From NCBI RefSeq assembly GCF_030733545.1, contig NZ_JASHIU010000004.1, positions 109,002 to 173,001 of the forward strand: a stretch of DNA of 64,000 bases, read 5' to 3'. Below, in pieces: positions 52,530 through 60,761 of this stretch (the stretch's first letter is position 1; each line of letters begins with the position of its first letter). A program made the position numbers and the translations under genes. The DNA comes from Oceanicaulis sp. MMSF_3324 (GTDB taxonomy: Bacteria; Pseudomonadota; Alphaproteobacteria; Caulobacterales; Maricaulaceae). The notes beneath the pieces are model-generated. The model was not told where the DNA came from and searched no databases. It was given only the letters and a program-made list of their open reading frames with translations.

Positions 52530-53198
52530 ATGACCGACAAGCCCGTCATCCCGCCCAGTCCCAGCCAGGCCGATTACGAAAAGACCGAGGCGAACCCGCC
52601 TGAGGACATCTTCGCCCGCGAGGATCCGTTCGCCCTGTTCGAGCACTGGCTGGAAGACGCCAAAAAGAAAGAGCCCAATGATCCGAACGCGGTTGCGCTC
52701 GCGACCGCCGATGCGGACGGCGCGCCGGATGTGCGCATGGTGCTCTTGAAGGGCTTTGATGAAAGCGGCTTTGTTTTCTACACCAACACCGACAGCGTGA
52801 AGGGCGAGCAGCTCGCCGCCAATCCCAATGCGGCCATGTGCTTTCACTGGAAAAGCCTGCGTCGTCAAATCCGTATTCGCGGCCCGATTTCACAGGTCAG
52901 CGATGAAGAGGCGGACGCCTATTTTAACTCCCGCGCCCGTGACAGCCGGATCGGCGCCTGGGCGTCCAAACAGTCCCATGAGCTAGAAAGCCGGTTCGCG
53001 CTGGAAAAGCGCGTGGCCCAGTATGCCGCCAAGTTCAATATCGGCGAGATCCCCCGGCCGGAAAACTGGACCGGATACCGGCTCGATCCGCGACGGATCG
53101 AATTCTGGCGCGACCGGGCGTTCCGCCTGCATGATCGGATGGTGTTCGAACGGACACAATCGCGTGAAACCTGGTCGGTCAGCCGGCTCTATCCTTAA
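52530..53198 (+). CDS. pdxH: Pyridoxamine 5'-phosphate oxidase
   Basis: The FMN enzyme that converts pyridoxine or pyridoxamine 5'-phosphate to pyridoxal phosphate; 222 residues. Motifs are [68 protein letters not shown] and the C-terminal [24 protein letters not shown] / W-x-V-x-RLYP ending, all typical. CAGGAGC precedes ATG 52530. Confidence 0.97.
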   Translation: MTDKPVIPPSPSQADYEKTEANPPEDIFAREDPFALFEHWLEDAKKKEPNDPNAVALATADADGAPDVRMVLLKGFDESGFVFYTNTDSVKGEQLAANPNAAMCFHWKSLRRQIRIRGPISQVSDEEADAYFNSRARDSRIGAWASKQSHELESRFALEKRVAQYAAKFNIGEIPRPENWTGYRLDPRRIEFWRDRAFRLHDRMVFERTQSRETWSVSRLYP

Positions 53199-53259
53199 AA
53201 CCGAGACGATTTGGGCCTAGAGTATCCAAATACCTTTCTATGGCAGTCGGGGCTTTGTC

Positions 53260-54081
53260 ATGATTTCGATTTTTCGCGCCATTCGGCATCTCGTGGTCGG
53301 CCTGACTGCGGCCATCGCCATTGTGACGCCGCTCTGGTTCGCTGCAGCGGCGCTCGGAACGCGGTTCGAGCTGTGGGGTTATCAGACCGGACTGGGCGTC
53401 ATGACCTTCCAGTGGGGGCCGCGCTTCCTGTTCGCCGCGGTCGGCGCCGGCGTCATCAGCCTGGTGCTGCTGATCGTCTACCGGTTCGTGTTCGGCAAGG
53501 CCAATGCGCCGGGCGTCGGCGGCTGGATAGCGGCTGTGCTGGCCATCGCCGTGGGGGCTGGCGGGCTGGCCTATGCCGCCTCGGTGCGTGAATACGCTTC
53601 GACCATCCCGCCCATTCACGACATCAGCACCGATACCGAAAACCCGCCGCAGTTCTCTAACGCGCTCATTGATCGCCGCGGCGCGGAGGCCAATTCGGTG
53701 AACTATGCCGAGAAAATCGATCCGCGCTCCGAACGCCCGCTGCCTGAAGTGCAGGCCGAGGCCTATCCGGAAATCCAGCCGATGACGTTCAATGTGGCGC
53801 CCGATCTGGTGTATGAGGCGGCGTTGAACACGGCGCGGGACATGGGCTGGAAAGTCGGTACGGATTCCCCTGAAGCGGGCCTGTTCGAAGCCACCGACAC
53901 CACGTTCTGGTTCGGCTTCAAGGATGATGTCGTGGTGCGGGTGACGGCGCTGGATGATGGCGGGACCCGTGTGGACGCTCGCTCGGTCAGCCGGGTCGGC
54001 GTTTCCGATCTGGGCGCCAACGCCGCGCGTCTTGAAGCGTTCGAGGCCAATCTGCGCAGCTCTCTGGGCGAGGGCGCCTAG
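53260..54081 (+). CDS. DUF1499 membrane protein
   Basis: A 273-residue protein with three predicted membrane helices (about 12-32, 55-76, 85-108) and a periplasmic or cytoplasmic C-terminal DUF1499 domain starting near HDISTDTENPPQF, through DLVYEAALNTARDMGWKV and DDVVVRVTALDDGGTRVDARSVSRVGVSDLGANAARL. Family members are envelope proteins of unknown role. It follows pdxH by 61 bp on the same strand, and its 3' end faces the MBL gene. Confidence 0.87.
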   Translation: MISIFRAIRHLVVGLTAAIAIVTPLWFAAAALGTRFELWGYQTGLGVMTFQWGPRFLFAAVGAGVISLVLLIVYRFVFGKANAPGVGGWIAAVLAIAVGAGGLAYAASVREYASTIPPIHDISTDTENPPQFSNALIDRRGAEANSVNYAEKIDPRSERPLPEVQAEAYPEIQPMTFNVAPDLVYEAALNTARDMGWKVGTDSPEAGLFEATDTTFWFGFKDDVVVRVTALDDGGTRVDARSVSRVGVSDLGANAARLEAFEANLRSSLGEGA

Positions 54082-54092
54082 CCGCCCGCGCC

Positions 54093-54992
54093 TCAGGCGA
54101 GGGTGTAACGGGTATCAAGCCCCGGCGCGCCCTCGCACACCGCCTTGCCCTGTTCCACCAGATGGATCATGTGCGCAAGCACCGAGTGCGCGGCGGCCGG
54201 ATGCAGGCGCTTGTCCACATCGGCATACATCACCGCCACCATCGCCTTGATGGTGTTCTGACCGTCCGCGAGCTGTTTGAGCACCTGGGCCTCACGGTTT
54301 TCCCGGTGCGCGATATAGGCGTCGAGGAAGGGGGTCGTGTCGGTGATCTGCGGGCCATGGGTGGGCCAGATCGTATCAAATTCCATGGCCCGGATGCGTC
54401 GCAGCTGGGCCATGTAATCGCCCATGGAGCCATCGGGCGGGCTGACGACCGAGGTGGACCAGCCCATGATGTGGTCGCCGGAGAACAGGGCGTTCTCCTC
54501 TTTCAGCGCATAACACAGATGGTTTGAGGTGTGCCCGGGCGTGTGGAGCGCGGTCAGCGTCCAGTCCGGACCGGTGAACACATCGCCATCCTCGATCTGG
54601 ACGTCCGGGCGGAAGCCCAGATCATCGCCTGCTTCCATGCGCACTTCGCCGCCTTCCGGTTCGGTGACTTTCGGCATGCGGCCATAGACCTTGCAACCAT
54701 GCTTTTTCGCCAGCGTGTGGGCGAGCGGCGAGTGGTCGAGATGGTGGTGGGTGACGAAGACATGGCTGACGCGCTGGCCCTCCAGCGCGGCGTCGAGCGC
54801 CGCTTCGTGTTCAGGCAGGGCGGGGCCGGGGTCGAGCACGGCGACCTCGCCCTTGCCGATGATGAACACGCCCGTACCGGTGAAGGTGAAATTGCCCGGA
54901 TTGGGAGCGATCAGCCGGCGGATGCGCGGGCTCATCTGGTCACAGCGCCCATATTCGAAATCAAACTCTCGGACGAAAGGGATGGCGCTCAT
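54093..54992 (-). CDS. MBL-fold metallo-hydrolase (LACTB2-like)
   Basis: A 299-residue metallo-beta-lactamase-fold enzyme. The zinc motif is VFVTHHHLDHSPLAH (HxHxDH with an extra His); further ligands lie in LHTPGHTSNHLCY, FSGDHIMGW and WPTHGPQI. The C-terminal winged-helix-like segment is typical of the LACTB2/glyoxalase-II-like branch that includes RNases and thioester hydrolases. It follows the ATP-grasp-like gene by one base, so the two are co-translated. The substrate is unknown. Confidence 0.88.
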   Translation of the reverse strand: MSAIPFVREFDFEYGRCDQMSPRIRRLIAPNPGNFTFTGTGVFIIGKGEVAVLDPGPALPEHEAALDAALEGQRVSHVFVTHHHLDHSPLAHTLAKKHGCKVYGRMPKVTEPEGGEVRMEAGDDLGFRPDVQIEDGDVFTGPDWTLTALHTPGHTSNHLCYALKEENALFSGDHIMGWSTSVVSPPDGSMGDYMAQLRRIRAMEFDTIWPTHGPQITDTTPFLDAYIAHRENREAQVLKQLADGQNTIKAMVAVMYADVDKRLHPAAAHSVLAHMIHLVEQGKAVCEGAPGLDTRYTLA

Positions 54993-54993
54993 T

Positions 54994-55923
54994 TCAGGTC
55001 TCCACTGAGCTCAGTCGGGCGTCCACATGGGCGCGCAGGGCGTGCGCCAGCGTACGTGTGGCCTTGAGTTTGTCCGCCATCGGCAGGGCGATGGGCGGGC
55101 CCATATCGGTCTTGTTCACATCGACGATCCACAGATCGCCGGTGTTTCGGTCTCGCAATACGTCAATACCGCCCCAATCGAGCTTCATGGCCTGACAGAA
55201 ACGGTGGATCAGATCGCGCTCCAGCGCCGTGAAGACAGCGTCCGGATGCAGCAGATGCACCTCGGTATTGTGATTGGCGAAGCGGTCCTTGAGCGGGCGG
55301 CGCTTGAGGAAGACCACCGGAATCTCGCCGCCCACCGTGGGGCATCGCAGATCCTCGACGCAACCATCCTCGGCCAGATTGTTGATCAGGCGCTGGTAAA
55401 CGAGGTCCGGCGCCGGCGCGGTCGGCCCCGTCACCACATGCCCGTCATGGGCGCCATTGGTTTCGGACTTGGCCGCCATCGGGCCGGTCCAGCTTTGCGG
55501 GTCGACGGCCAGGGCGCGTCCGCTGACCTGCTCGAAAATCCGGGCCACCTGCGATTTCGAAGTGTCCAGGCAGTCCGCGTTCAGATGGGGCAGATGCGCG
55601 TGGCGGGCCGTATCGACGCAGGTCAGATCCTCGAAGCTGAACACCAGGTCGGCGGTGTCGGGCGTGCTGGCGATTTGCAGTCCGGCCATCTGGACGACCG
55701 GCCAGACCAGATACCAGGGGCGGGGCGTGTCCGGGGTGAACCAGATGCGCGCGCCATCGCGCTTGATGCGTCGGCGTTCCAGTTCGATGCGGGCGTGGTA
55801 TCCCAGCCAGGACGCGCATTCAGCGAGAAGGCCGCCATCCAGCGGAATGCGGGCGCCGGTCTTTCTGACCTGCACCACATGTCCGTCCAGCTGGAAATCG
55901 CGCCACCACGCGGTCGTCGCCAT
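54994..55923 (-). CDS. ATP-grasp-like protein of unknown function
   Basis: A 309-residue cytoplasmic protein. The C-terminal third shows ATP-grasp features: IPVVFLKRRPLKDRF (a nucleotide-facing strand with basic residues), then LDWGGIDVLRDRNTGDLWIVDVNKTDMGPP, matching the Mg-binding D...D-x-N pattern. The N-terminal half has LVFSFEDLTCVDTARHAH and HLNADCLDTSKSQVARIF, with conserved-looking Asp, Cys and His. I do not recognise a named ligase, and the full triad of ATP-grasp lysines is not obvious. It is the first gene of a two-gene unit with an MBL hydrolase. Confidence 0.72.
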   Translation of the reverse strand: MATTAWWRDFQLDGHVVQVRKTGARIPLDGGLLAECASWLGYHARIELERRRIKRDGARIWFTPDTPRPWYLVWPVVQMAGLQIASTPDTADLVFSFEDLTCVDTARHAHLPHLNADCLDTSKSQVARIFEQVSGRALAVDPQSWTGPMAAKSETNGAHDGHVVTGPTAPAPDLVYQRLINNLAEDGCVEDLRCPTVGGEIPVVFLKRRPLKDRFANHNTEVHLLHPDAVFTALERDLIHRFCQAMKLDWGGIDVLRDRNTGDLWIVDVNKTDMGPPIALPMADKLKATRTLAHALRAHVDARLSSVET

Positions 55924-56058
55924 ATCTGCGCCCCTCTTGATTACGGTCACACGATACCGCGCCGCCTGCATGGCGCAATTCACGCCTCATCACACCGGCG
56001 CGCTTTTTGCGTCACGCTTTCGTGTGTACCGCGCGCCCGTGCAAAGAGGACCGTCGCC

Positions 56059-56265
56059 ATGATCCGCCTGAACGCCGCCAGCGTTTTTGTCAGCCGCCGC
56101 ATGCGCCTTCTGGTGATGGCGGCGGTGGTGATCGGGTGTCTCAAACTGGGACTGGCTCCGGCGCGGATGGCGCCGGATCAGTCACCGCCGGTTCATGCAG
56201 AAACTGTCATCGTGCGTGAATCAAACGCTGAACGCGCTCAAGGTCCGGACAAACCGGGTTTGTGA
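56059..56265 (+). CDS. Small single-pass membrane protein
   Basis: A 68-residue open frame with a basic N-terminus (RLNAASVFVSRRMR), one hydrophobic helix (about 16-33, LLVMAAVVIGCLKLGLA) and a soluble acidic C-terminal tail rich in Pro and Glu. AGAGGA precedes ATG 56059. It could be a membrane-anchored periplasmic peptide. The stop overlaps a 13-bp palindrome CAAACC-g-GGTTTG. No family recognised; a non-coding reading remains possible. Confidence 0.5.
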   Translation: MIRLNAASVFVSRRMRLLVMAAVVIGCLKLGLAPARMAPDQSPPVHAETVIVRESNAERAQGPDKPGL

Positions 56266-56276
56266 ATTGATCTTGG

Positions 56277-56309
56277 TTCAAGTATGAACATATTGAAAAA
56301 TCTATTCAA
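56277..56309. promoter_or_regulatory. AT-rich region with TTCAA/TTGAA inverted repeats before oppB
   Basis: TTCAA (56277), TTGAA (56293) and TTCAA (56305) are spaced so that TTGAA-N7-TTCAA is a perfect inverted repeat. It lies 85 bp upstream of oppB in one of the most AT-rich stretches of the window, so a promoter or operator is plausible. Confidence 0.4.
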
Positions 56310-56393
56310 ATAGTGCTCACTGCGGGTCGTCCTTGATCCGACGGAGTCTAGCCCCCACAAAGCGGTCTTCATCCAGATGTCAAAAAGCGCCCC

Positions 56394-57326
56394 ATGATCG
56401 GTTACATCGTCCGCCGTATTCTCGTTGCGATCCCAACCCTGTTGGTGATCATCACGCTGGCGTTCTTCATGATGCGCTTTGCGCCAGGGGGGCCGTTCGA
56501 CCTGGAACGTCCCATGCCTGAACAGACCCGTCAGAACCTTCTGGCGAGCTATGGCATGGACCAGCCCGTGGCCAAGCAATATGTGGATTATCTGGTTGAC
56601 CTGGCCCAGTTCGATCTCGGCCCGTCCCTGAAATTCCGCGACAAGACGGTCGCCCAGATCATTTCCGAAGGCTTCCCCGTCTCCGCGACGGTGGGCCTGT
56701 TGTCGATGGCGCTCGCCGTACTTGTAGGGACCGCGCTCGGCTCGTTAGCCGCCCTCCGACAAAATACATCGGTGGATTACGGGGTGGTCGGGTTCGCCAC
56801 AGTGGGGATTGTTATCCCGCCCTTTGTGGTGGGGCCGATCCTGGCCCTTGTGGTCGGTATCTATCTCGGCTGGCTGCCATCAGGCGGGCTGGACCCAAGG
56901 CATGGCATGACGCTGGAGCGCCTGATCCTGCCCGTGGTCACGCTGGCCCTGCCGCAAATCGCCATCATCTCGCGCCTCATGCGGGCGAGCATGATCGAGG
57001 TGATCCGCTCCAACTTCATCCGCACCGCGCGCGCAAAGGGCTTGAGCCCGTTCGCCGTGATCACCCGTCACGCGCTGCGCGCCGCCATCCTGCCGCTGGT
57101 GAGCTATCTGGGCCCGGCGACGGCTGCGCTGCTGACCGGTTCCATCGTCATCGAGCAGGTCTTCTCCCTGCCTGGCGTCGGGCGGCAGTTCGTGTTCGCG
57201 GCGCTGCAACGCGACTATACGGTGGTGATGGGGGTTGTGATCCTCTACGCCAGCCTGATCATCCTTCTCAATCTGATTGCGGACCTGCTGTATGCGGTGC
57301 TCAATCCCAAAGTGAAGTTCGACTGA
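56394..57326 (+). CDS. oppB: Oligopeptide ABC transporter permease OppB
   Basis: A 310-residue inner-membrane permease of the OppB/DppB family. It has six helices; the first is preceded by MIGYIVRRIL and the N-terminal APGGPFDLERPMPEQTRQNL motif is typical of OppB. The EAA loop that contacts the ATPase is RTARAKGLSPFAVITRHALRAAILPL. The C-terminal helix region LPGVGRQFVFAALQRDYTVVMG is standard. It ends on the A of the oppC ATG (one-base overlap). Confidence 0.94.
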   Translation: MIGYIVRRILVAIPTLLVIITLAFFMMRFAPGGPFDLERPMPEQTRQNLLASYGMDQPVAKQYVDYLVDLAQFDLGPSLKFRDKTVAQIISEGFPVSATVGLLSMALAVLVGTALGSLAALRQNTSVDYGVVGFATVGIVIPPFVVGPILALVVGIYLGWLPSGGLDPRHGMTLERLILPVVTLALPQIAIISRLMRASMIEVIRSNFIRTARAKGLSPFAVITRHALRAAILPLVSYLGPATAALLTGSIVIEQVFSLPGVGRQFVFAALQRDYTVVMGVVILYASLIILLNLIADLLYAVLNPKVKFD

Positions 57327-58231
57327 TGGTTCTGACCTCCACGCCGCAAGACAAAGCCGAGCTGATGGAACAGAGCGCCGTCAAAGGCCGCTCGCTCTGG
57401 GATGACGCCCGGACCCGCCTGTTGCGCAACAAGGCCGCTGTCGCCAGCCTCATTCTGCTCGGCGTGCTGGTGCTATTGGCGCTGATCGGTCCGTTGCTGT
57501 GGGTGCACGACAGCACCTTCATCTATCGCGACAAGGTGCAGATCGCGCCGACCCTGACCGATCTTCACATCTTCGGCACGGATGCACAGGGGCGAGATCT
57601 GTTCGCCCGCGTGCTTGTGGGCTTGCGCATGTCCTTGATGGTGGGCGTGGTGGCGACCTTCGTCTCGCTGATCATCGGGGTGACCTGGGGGGCGACCGCC
57701 GGCTTTGTTGGCGGGCGGATCGACCAGCTCATGATGCGCGTGGTCGACATCCTGTATTCGCTGCCCTTCATCTTCTTCGTGATCATTCTGATGGTGGTGT
57801 TCGGTCGGAACATCATCCTGATCTTCGTCGCCATCGGCGCCGTGGAATGGCTGACCATGGCGCGGATCGTGCGCGGTCAGACCATCTCGCTCAAGAGCAT
57901 GGAATTCGTCGAGGCCGCCCATGCGGCCGGCGTCTCGCAAAGTGCGATCATCCGCCGCCACATCGTGCCAAACGTGCTGGGTCCGGTGGTGGTCTATGTG
58001 ACGCTGACCATCCCGGTCGTGATCCTCGCGGAAAGCTTTTTGAGCTTCCTGGGGCTGGGCGTTCAGGAGCCGCTGACCTCGCTTGGCAATCTGATCGCCA
58101 ATGGCGCGCGGGACATGGAGATCGCGCCGTGGACGCTGATCTTCCCGGCGCTGACCATGATGTTGACCCTGTTCTGCTTCAACTTCATCGGCGATGGCTT
58201 GCGCGACGCCATCGACCCCAAGGACCGCTAG
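57326..58231 (+). CDS. oppC: Oligopeptide ABC transporter permease OppC
   Basis: A 301-residue permease partner of OppB. The N-terminal OppC_N segment (SLWDDARTRLLRNKAAVASLILLGVL) precedes the binding-protein-dependent transport domain. LHIFGTDAQGRDLFARVLVGLRMSL is the OppC signature, the EAA loop is EFVEAAHAAGVSQSAIIRRHIVPNVL, and AESFLSFLGLGVQEPLTSLGN and FNFIGDGLRDAIDPKDR close the protein. A strong terminator follows, with no ATPase gene. Confidence 0.95.
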   Translation: MVLTSTPQDKAELMEQSAVKGRSLWDDARTRLLRNKAAVASLILLGVLVLLALIGPLLWVHDSTFIYRDKVQIAPTLTDLHIFGTDAQGRDLFARVLVGLRMSLMVGVVATFVSLIIGVTWGATAGFVGGRIDQLMMRVVDILYSLPFIFFVIILMVVFGRNIILIFVAIGAVEWLTMARIVRGQTISLKSMEFVEAAHAAGVSQSAIIRRHIVPNVLGPVVVYVTLTIPVVILAESFLSFLGLGVQEPLTSLGNLIANGARDMEIAPWTLIFPALTMMLTLFCFNFIGDGLRDAIDPKDR

Positions 58232-58255
58232 GCGTCGGGGCACGCCAGACATGAC

Positions 58256-58288
58256 AAAGGCGGCGCTGGTCCAGCGCCGCCTTTTTTG
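58256..58288 (+). terminator. Strong rho-independent terminator after oppC
   Basis: AAAGGCGGCGCT and AGCGCCGCCTTTTTT: a 9-bp GC stem with a 5-nt loop and six T, 25 bp past the oppC stop. Confidence 0.95.
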
Positions 58289-58302
58289 TGTGCGATCACA
58301 GG

Positions 58303-58920
58303 CTAGCGGATGCGCTCGGCGCGGAAGCGACGGCTGGGGGAGCTGCTCAGACGCATGAAATGAGAGCCCAGGGCGCCGTTCTCGATCTCCACGGTCAGGC
58401 CGTCTCGAATGGCGCGCCGGGAAACGCCCGGCAGCGGTGTGGAATCGGTCTGCGCCCACACTTGCCCGTTGACGAGGGTGACGCGCAGCTTGTTGCGGAC
58501 CCGGTCCACCGATTGCACAGCCAGGCCTGACAGGCTCTCGATCTGGCCGGTTTCGTCATATGTGGCGACCGATCCGTCCGAAAAGGTTTCGGTCTCCGCC
58601 GCCGCCCGCGCTTCGGCCGAGTCGCTGCGACGCAGGAAGCTGCCCAGCCGTCCCACGCTGCTCAGGTTCAGGCCGAAGCTCTCGCGCTCCACTTCCCGCA
58701 AGGCCTGACGCTCGACAACCACCACACGACCGGACTCGGTGGCCTGGGCCAGCGCCGCCAGATGCTCGTCCTGACAGGCCAGGCGCGCGCCTTCGTCAGA
58801 GAGCGCACGACAAGCCAGCAACCGGTTGAGGGTGTCGGAATCGGTTGCGGCGTCTTGCGCCAGAGCCGGAAAACTCATGCCCATCAGGACACATACGGCC
58901 GCCAAAGATCTCAGTTGCAT
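58303..58920 (-). CDS. Hypothetical periplasmic protein
   Basis: A 205-residue protein with a signal peptide (cut after about FPALAQ). The mature part begins with a cysteine pair in LLACRALSDEGARLACQDEH that probably forms a disulfide. This resembles the small C-x(n)-C 'type VI/lysozyme-inhibitor-like' lead seen in alphaproteobacterial periplasmic proteins. Next comes an Ala/Glu/Ser-rich linker, then a beta-rich C-terminal module with SVDRVRNKLRVTLVNGQVWAQTD and GLTVEIENGALGSHFMRLS. It is wedged between oppC and oppA on the opposite strand. No name assigned. Confidence 0.75.
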   Translation of the reverse strand: MQLRSLAAVCVLMGMSFPALAQDAATDSDTLNRLLACRALSDEGARLACQDEHLAALAQATESGRVVVVERQALREVERESFGLNLSSVGRLGSFLRRSDSAEARAAAETETFSDGSVATYDETGQIESLSGLAVQSVDRVRNKLRVTLVNGQVWAQTDSTPLPGVSRRAIRDGLTVEIENGALGSHFMRLSSSPSRRFRAERIR

Positions 58921-58954
58921 ACGTCAGGTCCGATTTTCACTTGAATTCTCACCC

Positions 58955-58969
58955 ATTTCCCTAGGAAAT
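58955..58969. promoter_or_regulatory. Palindrome upstream of oppA (ATTTCC-CTA-GGAAAT)
   Basis: A perfect 6-bp inverted repeat with a 3-bp centre in the divergent gap between the 58303 gene and oppA. It is 150 bp from the oppA start and 35 bp from the other start, so it could control the hypothetical protein more directly. Confidence 0.4.
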
Positions 58970-59118
58970 TAATGGGGCGTCAACCACCGGGACTCCATCA
59001 CCCAGGGAATTGACTGGGCAAGGCAGCTAGGTTGAGCATCCTCGTCATGCGATGATGCTATGAAACGCCGTCAATTGCACGCAGAAGCGAATACAGATCA
59101 CTGGGGAGCCTGATCATA

Positions 59119-60738
59119 ATGACCATCACTCGAAAGCTGAGCCTTCTTCTCGCGGCTGGCGCTTCCGCGCTCGCCCTCACCGCATGCGGGGGAGGCGGCG
59201 ATTCTGCCGACAGTGATCTGGTCGTGATGCACCGGGGCAATGGCGCTGAGCCGCTGACGCTGGATCCGCACAAGGCGTCGGGCACCTGGGAAAACAACAT
59301 CATTGGCGACATGTTCATCGGCCTGTTCACCGAGAACGCGGAAGCTGAACCGATCCCGGGCATGGCGACCGACTGGAGCGTCACCGATGATGGTTTGAGC
59401 TGGACTTTCACCCTGCGCGAAGCGGTGTGGAGTGATGGCGAGCCGGTCACCGCATCCGATTTCGAATACGCCTTCCGTCGCATTCTCGACCCGGCGACCC
59501 TGGCGAACTACGCCTCGCTTCTGTATCCGATCCGCAATGCGCGCGCCGTCAATATGGGCGAAATGTCCCCCGAAGAGCTGGGCGTGACCGCCGTTGACGA
59601 GCGCACCTTGCGCATCGATCTGGAATTTCCGGCGCCGTATCTGCCGGGCCTTCTGACCCACTACACCACCTTCCCCGTGCCCCAGCACGTGGTGGAGCAG
59701 TATGGCGACGCTTGGGTCCAGCCGCAGAACATTGTCACCAACGGCGCCTACAAGCTGGTGAACTGGCGTGCGAACGACTTCGTCTATGTCGAGCGCAACC
59801 CGCTGTTCTGGGACAATGAGAATGTCTGCGTGGACGAGGTGTTCTACTACCCGACCGTGGACAATCCCGCCGCCGAGCGCCGCGTGCGCAATGGCGAGCT
59901 GGATCTCAACGTGGATTTCGCGGGTCAGAACCTCGACTTCCTGCGTCGCGAGATCCCGGACTATGTGCGTGTGCACCCCTATCTCGGCATCGTGTACTTC
60001 GCCTTCAACACCACCGAAGGTCCGTTCGACGATCCGCGGGTGCGTAACGCGCTGTCCATGGCGGTCGATCGCGAGTTTATCGCCACCGATATCCTGCGCG
60101 CCGGTCAGATCCCGGCCTATTCCTTCGTGCCGCCGGGCGTGAACGAGTATCCCAGCGATGCGCGCGTGTCCTGGGAAGACGTGCCGGTTGAAGAACGCCG
60201 CGAAATGGCGCGCGAACTGCTGATGGAAGCGGGGTATGGGCCGGACAATCCGCTGGAGTTCGAATATTCCCACCGCACCACGGGCGACAATCCGCGGATT
60301 GCGCCGGTGGTTCAGCAGGACTGGTCGCTGATCGCGGACTGGGTCCAGCCCGAGATTGTCGGCATCGAGACCCAGATCCACTACGCCAATTTGCGTGCAG
60401 GGGACTTCTCGCTGGGCGATGGCGGCTGGATCGGCGATTACAATGACGCCTACAACTTCCTGTTCCTGGGCGAGAGCGATTCCGTGCCCATGAACTATTC
60501 GCGTTGGTCCAATCCCGAATATGACGCGCTGGTCGAACAGGCCAACCGGACGCTGGATGCCGAGCAACGCGGTGACCTGTTGTCGGACGCCGAGCAGATC
60601 CTGCTGGACGACAGCCCGTACATGCCGCTCGTCTATTATGTGAACAAGGCGCTGGTGAACCCGAATGTGACCGGTTGGGAAGACAATCTGACCCACATTC
60701 ACCGGACGCGTTACCTGTGCAAGGCTGACGCAGGCTAG
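59119..60738 (+). CDS. oppA: Oligopeptide-binding lipoprotein OppA
   Basis: A 539-residue solute-binding lipoprotein (SBP_bac_5) for the Opp ABC transporter. The signal peptide has lipobox ALTAC (Cys23) followed by a flexible GGGGDSADSD linker. PLTLDPHKASGTWE, PGMATDWSVTDDGLSWTFTLREAVWSDGEPVTASDFEYAFRRILDP, NGAYKLVNWRAND and YYVNKALVNPNVTGWEDN are family blocks. It binds peptides in the periplasm. Ribosome site GGGGAG. The gene is separated from oppBC by a terminator and an oppositely oriented gene. Confidence 0.95.
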   Translation: MTITRKLSLLLAAGASALALTACGGGGDSADSDLVVMHRGNGAEPLTLDPHKASGTWENNIIGDMFIGLFTENAEAEPIPGMATDWSVTDDGLSWTFTLREAVWSDGEPVTASDFEYAFRRILDPATLANYASLLYPIRNARAVNMGEMSPEELGVTAVDERTLRIDLEFPAPYLPGLLTHYTTFPVPQHVVEQYGDAWVQPQNIVTNGAYKLVNWRANDFVYVERNPLFWDNENVCVDEVFYYPTVDNPAAERRVRNGELDLNVDFAGQNLDFLRREIPDYVRVHPYLGIVYFAFNTTEGPFDDPRVRNALSMAVDREFIATDILRAGQIPAYSFVPPGVNEYPSDARVSWEDVPVEERREMARELLMEAGYGPDNPLEFEYSHRTTGDNPRIAPVVQQDWSLIADWVQPEIVGIETQIHYANLRAGDFSLGDGGWIGDYNDAYNFLFLGESDSVPMNYSRWSNPEYDALVEQANRTLDAEQRGDLLSDAEQILLDDSPYMPLVYYVNKALVNPNVTGWEDNLTHIHRTRYLCKADAG

Positions 60739-60761
60739 ACCTGTATGGGTTGGGGCGGGGT

